Shown: positions 14,961-28,783 of the stretch, piece by piece | How the letters are laid out: the number at the start of each line of letters is the position of its first letter | How positions within the stretch are numbered: position 1 is the stretch's first letter | Assembly (NCBI GenBank): GCA_013365325.1 | Contig: JABVXV010000116.1 | Coordinates: 104,886-168,885 of the forward strand | Direction of reading: 5' to 3' | DNA from: Dipetalonema caudispina | Taxonomy: Eukaryota; Nematoda; Chromadorea; Rhabditida; Onchocercidae | DNA length: 64,000 bases | The notes under the pieces: generated by a model | Database searches by the model: none | The model's input: only the letters and a program-made list of their open reading frames with translations | Told to the model about the DNA's origin: nothing | Made by a program: the position numbers and the translations under genes

Positions 14961-16352
14961 ATGATTAAAGAGGAATGAACGAATACGACAAAAACCCCAT
15001 TATACAAAGAAGATAGGGTGATGATACGGGATAGAGTAATGATAATGTATTTATTAAAACTGTTATCAGATTGTAATGATTTTAATTAAAAAAATTTTTA
15101 GTGTAATTGTTAAAAATTTTCAATAACATAAATTAATAAATTAAAAATTAAACATCATTTTATTACTGTTTCTTATTAACTTATCATTTTGTATCCCCTT
15201 CATTTGCTTCTTTTTTTTTTTGTTTGTTACTTACTTTAATCTTATATCATTTAATAAAACGAATATTTTGAACAGATAATCAAACAATTCCCACTTTTGA
15301 AATTTATTAATATTGTAATCTTGATTAGATTTTAAAAAGCAAACAATTTTGAAATTTCACAAATTTAAAATTTTGAAATATTGTAATTTTTCGTGTTTTT
15401 CTAAATTATTGACAACTTTTTTTGTCTTCATTAAGAATTGATCATTATTAATTTTTTTTGCAGTATGATACTTTTAATGATAAATTTTGGTTTCGATTTG
15501 ATTTATGAAAATAATTTTGAGTACCATAAACAGGAAAAGCAATATCTTCAGCTTATCAATTATCCTTGAGACGGTTAGTTTCAAATACCTTTTGAATCTT
15601 TATTTCTTTTTCCTTCTGAGATTTTATCTGCATTTTCAACTTTTTCTTGCTATATAAAGGAAGGCATCTGTGAAGAATCAGTTCGTGCAAAGTGAAATAT
15701 TTTAAAAATTTTAAACTATAAGCTTAAAAATCATTCTTGTTTAAAGTGGATGAAATCGATTTTTTAATTGAGATGATTGTTAATAATGTTGCATACGTTT
15801 TCGTAACTTTACGATCAGTAATGAAAGCAAAAAGAACGCCTTGAAGTGATTGCTGAATATTCTTTAATTATAACTTTTTACCACACGTTGTTTTACGTAA
15901 TCTTTACTGTTTTTATTTTTTTAATTTCACGTAGATTTGCCTGATCTATTCATTATAATATATTGTTTATATGATTATCCGCTACGTAATTCTTTTATTT
16001 CATTCTACAAGGAAATTTAGAAATCACTACTAAGAGAATTATGATATTTGTTCAATCGGATTGAAATTAGAAAAACTTCTCGATCAAGTTATTTAGAATA
16101 ATTACACAGATTTTATGATAGTCAATTAGGATGAGTCAAAGATAGCTTGAAATGATAAATTTACTAAATAAAGTTTAAAACATTCGAATACCTATTGTAT
16201 AGGAAGAAGATCAGTTACAAAATCATTAAGTTTCTTTTTTTTTTTTTTCTCTCATATATTTTAATTTTAATAATATAATAATTCCTGACTGATTTAATGA
16301 AAATACTTAAGGAAGACAAAATCGTAGCATAGAATTATTTCAATTAGCAAAT

Positions 16353-19300
16353 TTATAACAAAATATAATGACTGCTAACATTGATATGACTAAAAATCCA
16401 ATCATCTTCATCAATCAAAGCATTCCAACATAGATGATACGGAGCTTTGCAACCATACATGCGCCATCTATGAAAATATGCAAAAATTTTTAATTTCAAA
16501 AATAAAATTAAAATAAATGTGATTATTAAAAGGATGGGGAAGGAGAGGGGAGAGGGAATAGATTTATTTAATATTGCTAATATCATTAATAAATTATTTC
16601 AAATTACTCAAAATAAGATTTATTTTTTTTAAATGAACTAGTGAATTTTCCCTTTAGAAAATTTAAAAACTTACTTAGATGTACATTTTTCAATTTTTTT
16701 GGAAAAAATTTTCCATACAGGAATAAGATTCCGCTCTTGCCATGATACTTGTGATATGATTTTTTGGTACTGCTCATTTAGAAGTGTACTGTATTTGCGA
16801 AAAATGTCCGTTGGATGATAAATAGAATCGTTGAGACTTGTAAAAATCCAATTGGAACGTGCATGATATAATAAACCATCAGTTGTATTTATCTAAAAAA
16901 TATTAAGTGAAAATGTAAAAAAAAAAAAAAAAATAGAAATGCTCATTTTCAATGTTGCGAAAAATTTTGAATGGTAAGCAAGAAAATGTAATAGTATCTC
17001 ATCTACGTCATTTTTTTGAAACTTTTCACATTTTTCATAAAAACATAATTTTCATTTCTTGCAAAAATTGTTAAAGGTAAAGGTTAACAGATCTATTTGA
17101 TCATTTTATTAACCATACTGTAACTTTTGGAATATGATAAGTATGTAAAACAAACATACTTTGAATGATTTATATGGTTTAAAAAATTCGCGCACTTTAT
17201 GGGTTACTAAAATTTGCACACGTTCTGGCATAAAAACTGTTTTTGATGGGCCTTCTTGAATTTGAAATTCAGCATTTTTTAACCAAGCAAAATCAAGTTT
17301 TGGTTGTAGTTTTAAAAGAATCCAGCCCTGAAATCGGACTCGAGCATGCTCGAACACGAAACTTCCAGCCGTATCATTCAAATCGTGCATTTTACGCAAA
17401 AATGGTAGTAATGTTCCAGAACTAAAAATTTAAAGATTTGATATAAGAAACAGTTCAAAATTTCATATTTTTACAAGAGAATGAACAACTAAAAAGAGGG
17501 AAATGGCATCGTTAAAAAGATTTCAGTATATGTCAAAGTTCATTGGCAATAAATTATGATGGGGAAAAGATAGCCCAAGAGGCTAATAATTCTGCATACT
17601 TTGGAATAATAAATTCATCGGTATCAACAAGTGCAACATATTTGGCAGGTGAACTGTACAAACAATCATTCATACTAAGTGTGTGACCGAAGCGGTAAAT
17701 CCATCGATTTGGGTCAACCAATTTTGATCGTGGAATCATCTGCCAACGAATTAACTGAATAATTCCCTGGAAATGATAATTCTAGCTAAATTTAATTTCT
17801 TTGTGATGTGGAAATGATAGCAGTAAAATAAATAAGCCAGAAGAGGAATTTCCTGCTATCTGAAAGCTTTAGTTCAGTCAAAATGGAATTACTCAAAAAT
17901 CTGACTAATGGAAAGATACATTATAACAGAATTACTTGTATAATAGAAAATGAAATTATCTATACTTTGGCTAAAATTTACTGATGAAATGTCGTCAAAA
18001 TATCGATTTCAAATTAAACGAGAGTTTTGACAGTCGATGTGTTAAATCTTTCGATGAAGTGGTGTCTATCGAATGCAGCCGATCAATTCTATCGCAATAA
18101 ATTTTATTATTTCATTTTCATGATAGCATGATTTCGCATTAACTTACCATTTTTTCATAAATTTTTAAAATATCCATCGTATGTTGATTGACCGATACGT
18201 AATAAATATAAAACATTGTAGCACCTTGCTTCCTCCAAATCTTAAAATTATTATTATTAAAATTATACAAACAAATGCATTTTTAATATTTCGATTATAA
18301 TAACTGTATTGATTTCACGCATTTTAATTTCCTTCGTTTCGATTAATATATTAATTTTATTTCATTTAAATACAATAATATATTAGTTTCATGCATTCAA
18401 ATGAAAACATTCACTTTTTGATAGATAGATAAACATACAGAGATAAAAATATTTTAGAAGTTGTAAATTTCAAATTTATTAAAACAGTAACATATTTTAA
18501 TTTGATTTGAAATTTTTAAATATAAAAAAGCACACTTTGAATCACCCTATTTTATATGCTAATTTTAAGATATGACAACTTTTTAATTGTAGTAGTAAAA
18601 TATAATATGCAAATTGCATACCTCAATGAATTGTATAAATGCAACATAATTCCAATACCAATAAAGTGGTGGTACACAAACATGTAAAATATCTTGATAA
18701 TTCTGAGGAAGTAATTGCAACGGGATAATAACCATTCGATTTCTTTCACTCACCATTATTTCTTTCTGAATTTTTAATGGAAAAAAAAAAAAAAAATACT
18801 TATAATAATTACTACATATATTTTATAGTATAAAATGAATTGAAATTTTTTTTTTTCCATCCCGATGAAAAATATGTCTTTTTTTTTTTTTTTTTCATCA
18901 GCATTATCGCGAAATTTGTTGTATTTTATTGAAGAATATTTTGCACTAAATATGATTTATTATGAAACACTAATATGAAAAATTTCTTAATGATAAAACA
19001 GAAAAGTCATACATGAGATATGTTTTAGCTTTATCAAAATTAAAACAATTAACATATGCAAAATATCATTAATCATTACTTATCAAATATTTCAAAAAAA
19101 AAAAAATTTAACATTCATTTCAACAACTTAGAAATAGAACAAAAAAGGATGAACGAAATAAGATGTACTTAGTATAAATGATTACTTATTTTAAAATACT
19201 TACGGTATTGATGGAGAAATTTGTATGTCTCATATTGAAAATAAGCATAAAAGAAAACCATTTACATTCTGGTACCCATTTCCATGGACAATCATATTCT

Positions 19301-19878
19301 ATCGTAACATCTTTTGCTGATATACATTGTAAACCATAATGAAGAATTACATTAATATCACGACATTGACTGAATGCCAAAAGTCGAATTAATGGTTCCT
19401 TTCGTCGTAGATCCAAAAAAGCTTTGTAGATGAATAATGTATCATCGGTTACATCATTCGTATAATTCATCATTAATGGAATCGTTCGTAAATCTAACTT
19501 TATAAACAAATTCCATCTTAGTGATGAAAAAACTTCATGTGCAAAATTCGAAATTTGCAGAATTAATGTTTGAATTTGATACAGTATCAGTTGAACTTTC
19601 GTTATCAGTTTTTGTTTTTCATTTTCCGAAATTTTGGTAGTATTTTGTGGTAGTAGTGTAGCTTTTGATTTGGCATTTCTTGACAGTTTATCATAAAATG
19701 ATAAATGAATCAAATGAACTGTGTAGCATAAAGTCATCAAGGATGTTAAAATTAATAAAATCAAAAATACACGATAGAGTTTTCGATTAAATCCAAGTTG
19801 CATGTAAAAACTTTTGATTGAAATACCCCAAATTGCATTATCATTTGCAGTACGACAGTGAAAATTTCGTGGTAACAT
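16353..19878 (-). CDS. GT92 (DUF23) family glycosyltransferase, type II membrane protein
   Basis: Seven exons on the minus strand join in phase: 19878-19204, 18765-18622, 18240-18148, 17766-17600, 17421-17160, 16892-16675 and 16467-16353, giving 557 residues. The start is the ATG at 19878; a TTG just upstream is not needed. Residues 1-36 are a short cytosolic tail, 37-59 a membrane anchor, then a stem with NxT/S sites. The catalytic domain is spread over exons 2-6. It carries HVCVPPLYWYW (253-263), GATMFYIYYVS (279-289), MNDCLY, and the acidic DTDEF (352-356) followed by IIP, the metal/nucleotide-sugar motif of the family. Exon 7 adds a Cys-containing tail (GCKAPYHLC). GT92 members such as C. 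elegans GALT-1 are Golgi UDP-galactose-dependent galactosyltransferases. The acceptor glycan here cannot be told from sequence. Exon 3 uses a TTTTAAG acceptor. The family call is firm; exact exon edges rest on splice consensus and phase. Confidence 0.9.
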
Positions 19879-19890
19879 CAATTAGAATTA

Positions 19891-19897
19891 TCTGAAA
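19891..19897 (-). promoter_or_regulatory. Likely trans-splice (spliced-leader) acceptor
   Basis: On the minus strand, GTTTCAG occurs just 13 nt upstream of the GT92 start codon. This is a good nematode acceptor with no coding exon of the same gene visible upstream, so spliced-leader addition is the simplest reading. A 5' UTR cis-intron is the alternative. Confidence 0.5.
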
Positions 19898-20157
19898 CGC
19901 TATGAAAGTATCTCTGCTTGTTGAAACATAAATTGATTTAATCAATACCAAGTGAAGAGTTCTACGGTTTAATTCTATCATACATCACAGGAATTTGCAT
20001 AAAACAAGAGAAAAATTAACATATAAACAAATTAATATTTATCACAATAATTTATTGAAATTTAACAGTATACAAAAATTGATAACAATTGAATTAATAA
20101 TTAAATGAAAGAATTTTCTAACAGAATTGATCTACTGTAAAACTGATTATTCATTTA

Positions 20158-20212
20158 AAACATGCAATGTTTGCATACATGCTAATAGCATGTATGCAAA
20201 CATTGCATGTTT
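20158..20212. repeat. Perfect inverted repeat: 26-bp arms, 3-nt loop
   Basis: The left arm 20158-20183 and right arm 20187-20212 are exact reverse complements around the loop AAT. The arm contains ATGCAATGT and GCATACATGCT. It lies about 270 bp upstream of the GT92 5' splice acceptor, so it falls in the probable promoter or outron region. It could be a cruciform-forming site, a small foldback element or a transcribed hairpin. The loop is too short for a typical microRNA precursor. Confidence 0.95.
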
Positions 20213-23174
20213 AACAGATCATCCCTTGCAAAATATTTGAATAAATTTGAGCGAAATAAAGAAAGTGAAAATTTGGCGCAGATAATTTGCTATGAAAAGA
20301 TGAAACTTATTTAAATAGATAATAAAAACAGGAAATATAAACATTTAACAAATTACCATATGGTAGTAACGATAAATGAAATGAAATAAGAACTAATTAG
20401 CGCATATTTTGAGCATTACAATTGGCTGATGATGAATTTTTTTTTTTTCACAGAAATAGATGGTACATTTAGCTATTCTTTTGAAAGATTATTTTGTTTT
20501 CTTTTTTTTTTTTTTTTAAATTTTAAAAAGTGAAATTTAACAATTGTACATATTGAATCATTTGACAGTAGTTATTGCGAATCTCCTCATTAATGAATTG
20601 TAATTGAATTATCGAGTAGAATATCAAATTGAGTGATCGATTGCTTGTTTCGATGATATTATTGATATTTCGAAATATCTGAATAGTCTTCGGTAAATTT
20701 ACAGAATGATGAGTGAATTATGATAGGAAATGAAATTCTTAAATGATATTTAATAATCATATCAAAATTAAATCTTAACGATCAACCTTCAAATGATTAA
20801 TTATATATATTGCTGTATAATATATGAATTAAACACATATGAAAAGATATCTTTAGTTATAAAGTTTGTAATAATTCTTTCTTTTTATTTTTTATAAAAT
20901 TTCTAAAAATTTTTCTTATCTGTGTTAACATTACAAATAAATACATATTGTTTAAAATATATTTTTCGATGCATTTCAATTTTTGCAGTCGTATGTTAAA
21001 CAATTGACAGATCTATGATAATATATTAAACAATCAGCTGTTTAAACAATTGACAAATTCATTAAAAGCTATCCAATCATTAAACAGGTAAAGTAAGTAA
21101 ATTTGGAAATATTATACTATCCAAATAGGCTTTAGTTTTCGTAGATTATATTAAAAATTAATAATTAATGAAATGGTTTCAATTAAAATTTCCTTCAACT
21201 AATTAATTTTCGTTAATTAATTCTTATGTAAATAATAATAGGAATATTTATTTCATAATTGCTATACTTCTAATGTATGTACATAAATAATGTTAGATAA
21301 ATAAAATATATGAATTCTATGTTAGTCAAAAAAAAGAAAAAAAAAAAAAAGAAAAGAAAATTCAATGAACAAAAAAATTTTTTGTGATGAAATCAACAAA
21401 AATGTCATTATCGGATTTTGTAGAATTTAGTCAATTTTTCAACTATTATATAAGCAAAACCAGTTGTGTAAATTTTTTCGTTTTTTTTTCCTCAAATTTC
21501 GAAATACATTGAGAATGAAAATATCTCTCATCAACATATTCACAAGTTTTTTTTTTTTTTTTCTTCCGTTGATTTCAATTTTCGAGACGGAGTTTTTCTT
21601 TTTCTTTTTTTTTTTTTTTTTTTTTTTTTTCTTTTCCTCCAATAGCAAAATTAGAAAATGTAAAGGTGGAAGAGAGGAAGAAGAGATGGTATATGGTTGT
21701 GAATAGGATAATTGGAAGAAGAGTGAAGTAAAAATATAGATGACATTGATTGTCTCGACATCTGTATCATCTATTTCATCAATCTTTCATCGATCTTATT
21801 TATTTTATTCTTAATCTCTTAGTTAAAGTATCGATATTTGTTACATATATGTATATAAATACATATATTAGTATCATTTAATTAATCTTTTCATGTTTTG
21901 TTTATTGATTGATTTAAGAATTTTAATGAATTTAAGTTTCTTCAAAGCGGATAAGATGATTGTTTCATCCATTAAAGTAGCAATTGATCAGAGGAAGATC
22001 GAACAGTTGGGAGTTATCTGGTTGACCTATAGGTCATAATTTTAGTTCGAATGATTAAATCTTAGACTCTCAAATTGCAGTATCTACTGAAAAGGTGAAA
22101 TGGTGGGAAGATTATGAAGTTGCAAATTGTTAAGGATAGTTGTTGCCATTTCTACTTTTTCTCTCCCTTATTTCGCTTTTTCTTTTCTTCACTTCTTTTC
22201 ATCTTCCACATTGCTGTTCCTTCTTTTCGCACTCTTTCTATCTTTAAAATGTTAATATTCAATTCAACAAATGTGTTGATTGATTATGTTAAGAAAATAG
22301 CATAATGAATATTACTATAATAATTGATTATTCGTATTATTTTATTTAAATTACAATTTCTTCCAAATATTTCTCAAATTTTATTTTATTTTATGGAGCA
22401 AAGAAGTATTTGTCAAATTGTTGACAATTCTATAACAAATTATTAGAGTGTGAGATGAATTTATAAGATATTTATGAAAGATTGAATATGCCAGGAATAT
22501 TTCCTTCATAAAATAACTCTCTTTGAAATTTAACAATTTGTTTCAATTTTCATTCAAAAATAGTAAATTTATAATAATTTTATTACAATGATGAAATTAG
22601 GATTAAACAAAGATCAATTTTTTTTTTTTTTGATCATCGTATCAATATTGCTTCAGTTATCTGTTAGATTTAACAGAATACGTTGAAAAAAATATCTGAA
22701 ATATAAAACATATAAAATAAGTGCAATAATCAGTTTTTTTTTTTTTATGAGACATTCAAATGATTTGTTGAGTAATTGATTATTATACTTAAAAGAGTTA
22801 TAATTTGAATTAATTTAATACTAATCGTAAAAGATAGATAAGCCTGTTAATTTTAAGATACCAAACTGAAAGATGAATTAAACTAAAGCATTTTATATGT
22901 CTAAATGATAATAGTCGATTAATGATTTGCTTTCCTTGCAATTACATCGTTGAGCTGAATGATATAGTAGTGTACATAGTTATAATTGAGGATAGAGTAA
23001 AAAGTTAGGTCAAGGTTAAAAGAGGATAGAAAAAAAAAGGAGAAGAAAAAACTTAAAAGAGCAAACATCTCTTTAAAGAGATAGAAAAAGGTATGTAAAA
23101 AAAAAAGAAAAAAAAAAAAAGAGGTAGAAATAATGATGAAGAGATATAGAATAAGGAAGATAAATAGTAAAGAA

Positions 23175-23206
<32 letters not shown>

Positions 23207-24370
23207 CAATGAAAGAAATGTTAGAAAAGAATTGGCTGAGTGAAATAAACATATAATAACCTTGACAATTCAGCCAAAATAGTAAGTATTTTATTGAATA
23301 GTAAGATGATTTAACAAATGACAGTCATTTTAGGCCTCTTTTCATCATTATTTAAATGAATATGTTCCAGATTTTTTTCTTAAATTTTAATAAATTTAAT
23401 ATGATATCGTTTAAAATATCACTTAATCCTTCTAGCTTCTTCCGCTTTACCTAAAAGATATCAACTCACTTCATCTTCTCCAATTAATTTGAATTATCAT
23501 ACTATGGTATTTTTAATTAGTTGAGAGAGAGCGGAATGTAAAATTAATAATGAGAGTCAATTTGTCTTTACTGTTTATTTAAATTTTGATTAAATTATAA
23601 TAATTATTTGTAGAATAAAGCATGAACCAACTTTTACATATATCTCTATATGGTTATTGTATCATAATGTGTTTTTTCATAGAAAAATTAGGGATCATTT
23701 TGATTAAATTTTGATGATACAAATTGGTTTAAAGATAACTTTGGGATAAATTTGATTATTTTTCATTCTTAAACGAACTTCCGTAATTTCAGATGTTTTA
23801 ATTTGTGAATTTTGTTCCCTTAGGCATTTTTTTTTTCTAAAAATCTATTTCCTATTTTGTGTTATATTACCAAATCATTCAAAACTTAATGTAATCTTAA
23901 CTGAATTAAATTGTAGATTCTAATTTCGTATTCATTCTTAACCATGGCCTATCTTCAATGGATAATAAATAAATTTTACAATATAGTATAAAATGGAAAA
24001 TATTCAAATTTTAAATTTAAAACTGCACTTTACAGATAAAATTTAATGTTAAATCTTATAAATTTAATGCTAAATTTTAAATCTTGCTGCGAAAATAAAT
24101 AGTAATTCAATAGTAATGCATCAATAATCATTTATGAAAAAAAAAAAAAAGCCATTTCTTTTTTCTTTCTAACATATATAAAATTTATTTTTCAATGGGA
24201 AGGTAGTACTTAAAATGTGAAAAGAACATGAATAACTTTACATAAACATAACATATTCAATACCATAAGCAATAAAATAGTTGAATGGAATGAAATATTC
24301 AGTTATATAATAAAATATTCCAATATCCAGTACCTACCGGTTTTCATTTCTTTTCTTTTTTCTTTTTTTT

Positions 24371-24391
24371 TTCTCTCTCTCTCTCTCTCTC
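24371..24391 (+). repeat. (CT)n microsatellite
   Basis: Ten or so TC/CT dinucleotides following a T run; simple sequence. Confidence 0.88.
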
Positions 24392-27300
24392 ATACATATT
24401 ACATCCTTTTTTTTTTTTCCATGTAACAGTAATTTTCGTTTAATTTGTGAAAAATAAATCGTTCACAATTCGTTTTTTTTTTAACAAAAAAATTATTTTT
24501 GTTTGTTGTAAGTAATACAAAACGTACATTTAATAAAATTAAATTGATTGATTCTTTCCGTTTTGCTATTTATTATGCATTTACAGCACCGCTGCTTTTA
24601 CAGCATTTTACAACAATTCAAAACGATCTGATGATTTCAATAGTTAAAATCGTCATGCTATTCTTTCGATATGATGAAGGTCATAGGTTTTGTCAGATTT
24701 ACTTGTTGTAATTAAAACAAGATAGCGTTATATTTATCATGCAGTTATTTGGGTGAAGCTCAAAAAGTTTGCAAAAAGTTTTTAGCTCAGAAATTTACTA
24801 AATTTGAACTTAAAGAGATTTTGTAAAATATGAGAGAAAAAGTTCATAAATAGTTCACTTGACAGATTTTAAATGGTAAACATTTTTGTTTTTTCATACT
24901 CTTAAATGAATTTGGAACTTACATTAATCTTAAAAATCTTCACACTTTATTTCAAAACATTAAGATATTTGAAATAATAAAATATTAATTCTCAAACTCT
25001 TTTACCAACTTTTTTTTTCTCGTTGAATTTTCAGCTTACAACAACATTTTTTCCCTTATGTAAATCAACGTAGAAACTCTCCATTGTGCTTTGAAAGTGA
25101 AACATCGATTAATATATTCCGGAAATAGCTCCAGAAACTTCTGCTACACTGATAAAGCATTACTGAATATTAGCTAGTTATGGTTACAAAAGAAAAAAAA
25201 AAATGAGCAGAATCAGGAATAATCAACGGTTAATTGACAGATTTAGTAAGTTTTCTCAATGGTTATCATCAGAAGTCTTTTCTAGAAAATTAATTATTAC
25301 GGTACTAAAGGTATATTTATGCAGTGATTAGTCAGTATGCCAAATCAACTGACCAAATTAGTATTGATAATATAAAGTTAGAAATTTAAGTAATTAATAT
25401 TGTTTAAAAAACACTCATTACATGGAGTAATTTCTCTATTTATTTCATTTAAAATTCAAAATTTTTGTTTTTCTTTTTTTTTGATTCCTATCGGACATTT
25501 TCCATTTATGTTCATTACCCTATCAGTTCCAAAATTTTATGTATTTTCGGAATAATTCGCAATAGTCATTTGATCATTTTTGCAATAACAGTTGAAATGC
25601 AAAAATTTTCTCACAAATATAAGCACATATAATTTTTTTTTTCTCTTCTCTTTTATATACATAAATTCTTATTGAAAAAAAAAAAAAACGATCAACAAAT
25701 TAAAATGCTATTAAAAATTATTAGCCTAAAATAATAGTTTATTTTTTATCACTTCAAAATGCAACGATAATATATCACACTGTTTGTTAACTTTAATTAA
25801 TTAAAAGTAAGCGAAAATTCTTATTTTATTTTCACTATTATAGATTATTTTACTATAAATTTTCTCTATGAATTTTTAAATTATTTCTACAAAATCAAAC
25901 GATATTTACGATAAATAGTAAATGCAATTTATGTTACAAATATTGTTCGATAGTGATTTTGAGTTGAAAATTTTCATTTTGTTTCCGAAAATTTGAAAAT
26001 TTTTTCTAAATTTTATAAATTTAAAAAATTGATAAATATATTGAAAAGCTTAAGAAAATCATAAAACTTTTGCAATGAAGATTTGCATAATTTTAGCGGA
26101 GCAATCAAAGTTTCATAATTAATTAGGAATGAAAAATGGTTTACAAGTATATATCCAATCTTATAATATAACATTTGACTGTAAGAATTTTGCAACGATT
26201 TCAAAATTTTCAAATATTTAATGATTTCTTCATCATCAAGCATTCATTTATATTTAGCAAACAAATTGCTACTTTAGTATTTCGCTCATTATTTCAAAAT
26301 TTTCTGGTGGAATACGAAATTTCCGAGGAAGTTTCAGTGAACCAATTATTAAACCTTCTAAAATAGTATGCATAAAAGAAATTCATAAATGGGAATCTGA
26401 AATTATTTCACTGATTGATTAGTTCAAACTGATTGCTTTCTTATTAACCTATAACTAATCAACAAAAAAAAAAGATGCGCAATTTATTTAAACAATGCAA
26501 AAGCTCTCAGAAAGAAAGTTAATTTTCAACATTCGTTTCTACTGCTATTCTTTTCATTCTATTCAATGATATCTATTCCATATTTTCAGGTTAAAATATC
26601 GAAGACAATAATTTTAAACAAATTAAATAGCTATCCTTAAATGTTATATATATATATATGTATCTTACATTGATTATTCCCGAGAAATGCATTAAACTTA
26701 TTTGTTGTTCAGAAATTATCATATTTCATCATGAGAATGATTTATAAAAGCATAGAGCTTATTTGAAATTTTACAATGTACAAGGCCATAGTTGTCAATT
26801 CAATTAAATATGACATTTTTAGAACAATCTACAAGATATGTCATATTTTATTTCGAAAATTTAATTTAGCCTTGAAAAAGCTCGGAAAAAAAAAAAAAGA
26901 GAAAAGAGGAAGACTGAAAAATCTTATGGGACTTTTGATCAGTGTGCAAAAATTATTTCTTTTTCACAATTAATCACTACATTATACATTTTTTTTTCGA
27001 ATTATTTTCCAGAAATATTGGCTAAGTCTTAATCGAAAATTTATGCTTTAATTTTTACAAATCTTCTAGCTTATATATTACATTATTTATTCAAATTAAA
27101 TGCTGAAATCTATAGATATCATTCTTGAATTACAAAATTTTGTTGCTAAAATATTAATTTAATATTTATGACTGTCATCACTGATTAAATTAAGTAAACA
27201 ATAAGTCTAATTTATCAAATACAAAATCATATAACCTTTAATAGCAATTGATATGCACAAATTTAGAAGGTCAATTTTCAAGAAAAATCTTTATTGAAAT

Positions 27301-28386
27301 GGGACATAACAACAAATTCTATTATAAATATTTGACCTTAACCAGAAGTGGAGGAAACATTGTACATTCAATACCTTTCTTCATTTCTCTTTATATAACT
27401 TGAATACACTCCTCTTCTAAGTGCTCTAAAATTGTCATCCTATCATTTCTCATTTCCGTAGACAACAAACTTTTCATTTGTTTACTATTTTTTTTTTTTT
27501 TTTTCTTCTTCTTCTTCACTTGGAAAATTTCAACGATAACAATTTGCATGTACTTCACTTAAATTAAAAATGATCGAATATTTTCTTTTCAATCACTTTC
27601 TTATATCTATTTCTATGAAAATTTCATTATTAATCTTATATTTTTAATGATATTTGTTGATGATCCTAACTAAATTTCATTTCATTTCAATTCAATAGAT
27701 TAGAAAAATGATCATTACAAAAGATAGCAAAATAATTTCATATTAATCCGTTTTTTTTTTTTCTTTTTCTTTGCTAATTTTCATTTTTTAACTTTATCCT
27801 TCTAGTACTTTAAATAAAAATTTTTGTACATTTTTGATTTCTATATAAATATATTTGCAAATTTAATTAATTAACGTTATTTCTTTCTGTGATAAACTGT
27901 TTCACACATATGCAAAATTAAACACAGTACATTTTTGTAATTATCATTGGCTTTAATTGAATACATTGCAATAGAATCAGTGTTGCAAGAAGAGTTGATC
28001 ATTTATAAATTAACATTTAATTTGGGAAAATGCAAATTTAAACTAATAGGAACTTTTTTCTTTTGCTATCTTTTCCCGTTTCATATGAAAAAAAAAAAAA
28101 AGAAGTAGAGGTGGATGAATTTTTTGTATAAAATGGTTCATCGCACATTTTACAGCCATCATATTTTCCTAATGTCCATTTTCTTTGGACATCCTTTTTT
28201 TTCTGCTATTATTATTGTTGACTTCATTTTCTTAATCAAGAAAATATGCAAAAATAGAATAAAATTTATTTAAAAATTTGTCAAAATGAAGATATTTTTG
28301 CATAATTATATGATATATTCTCAACCTTAATTCCATCCCTTTTCATCTTTTTTTTTTTCAGGTATAAGATAGAAACGAAGAGAATA

Positions 28387-28417
<31 letters not shown>

Positions 28418-28783
28418 ACTGTCAAAAGTGATCTATAATAGTATAAATCAAATGATACAAATTCATGACATTAATTTTGCATACAAACAATATTTCAATA
28501 GCAATTTTTCGGATGTAATTTTTGACCAAAAACAAGATCGACTACATTTGGATTATTCAATTATTGCTTTCTTGATGCTAGCGTTTTTTTTGAAAAAGTA
28601 ATGGACCTATGCAGTACACTTCTCCCATATATCTCAAAAGGTTAATTTTTATCAATTATCTTAACAATTCTTTTAATCTTCAATTTCTATCAATATATTT
28701 GTTTAAATGTCATTTGCAATCATAAATTTAATCTATATGCAAATAAAAAATTCATTAAAATCAAGGATGATTTATATGGGACA

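Larger units (their letters stand above)
1..16352. other. Long gene-free AT-rich stretch
   Basis: I find no chain of exons with consistent phase here on either strand. The open frames are short, rich in Lys/Phe/Ile/Asn and often made of translated A or T runs, as expected by chance at this base composition. The stretch holds a dispersed duplication (7203-7447 and 11821-12060), several A/T homopolymers up to 40 nt, a polypyrimidine block at 11221-11268, and GA microsatellites near 14236 and 14921. The last few hundred bases lie downstream of the minus-strand GT92 gene and probably include its 3' UTR. A TATA-like TATATAAAGG sits near 15651 on the plus strand, but no coding exon follows it. Confidence 0.6.
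19898..28783. other. Divergent intergenic region between GT92 and the four-TM gene
   Basis: About 8.9 kb with no exon chain that I can support. It should contain the promoters of the two divergently transcribed neighbours. It holds the perfect hairpin at 20158-20212, many A/T homopolymers (for example 21608-21630 and 23177-23203) and a CT microsatellite at 24371-24391. Open frames near 22114, 24499 and 26776 look like chance AT-rich frames without good splice borders. Confidence 0.6.

Noticed and set aside
18552..18749. Minus-strand open frame inside the GT92 gene
   Set aside because: It is an out-of-frame shadow of GT92 exon 2.
22010..22085. tRNA-like stretch containing TTCGAAT
   Set aside because: The T-loop-like sequence is not accompanied by an acceptor stem or a D-arm that pairs.
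22919..23209. Phe/Leu-rich minus-strand open frame
   Set aside because: It is made of purine/pyrimidine simple sequence and homopolymers; the hydrophobicity comes from T-rich codons.
24499..24711. 70-codon open frame on the plus strand
   Set aside because: The start is not ATG, there is no matching neighbouring exon, and it looks like chance.
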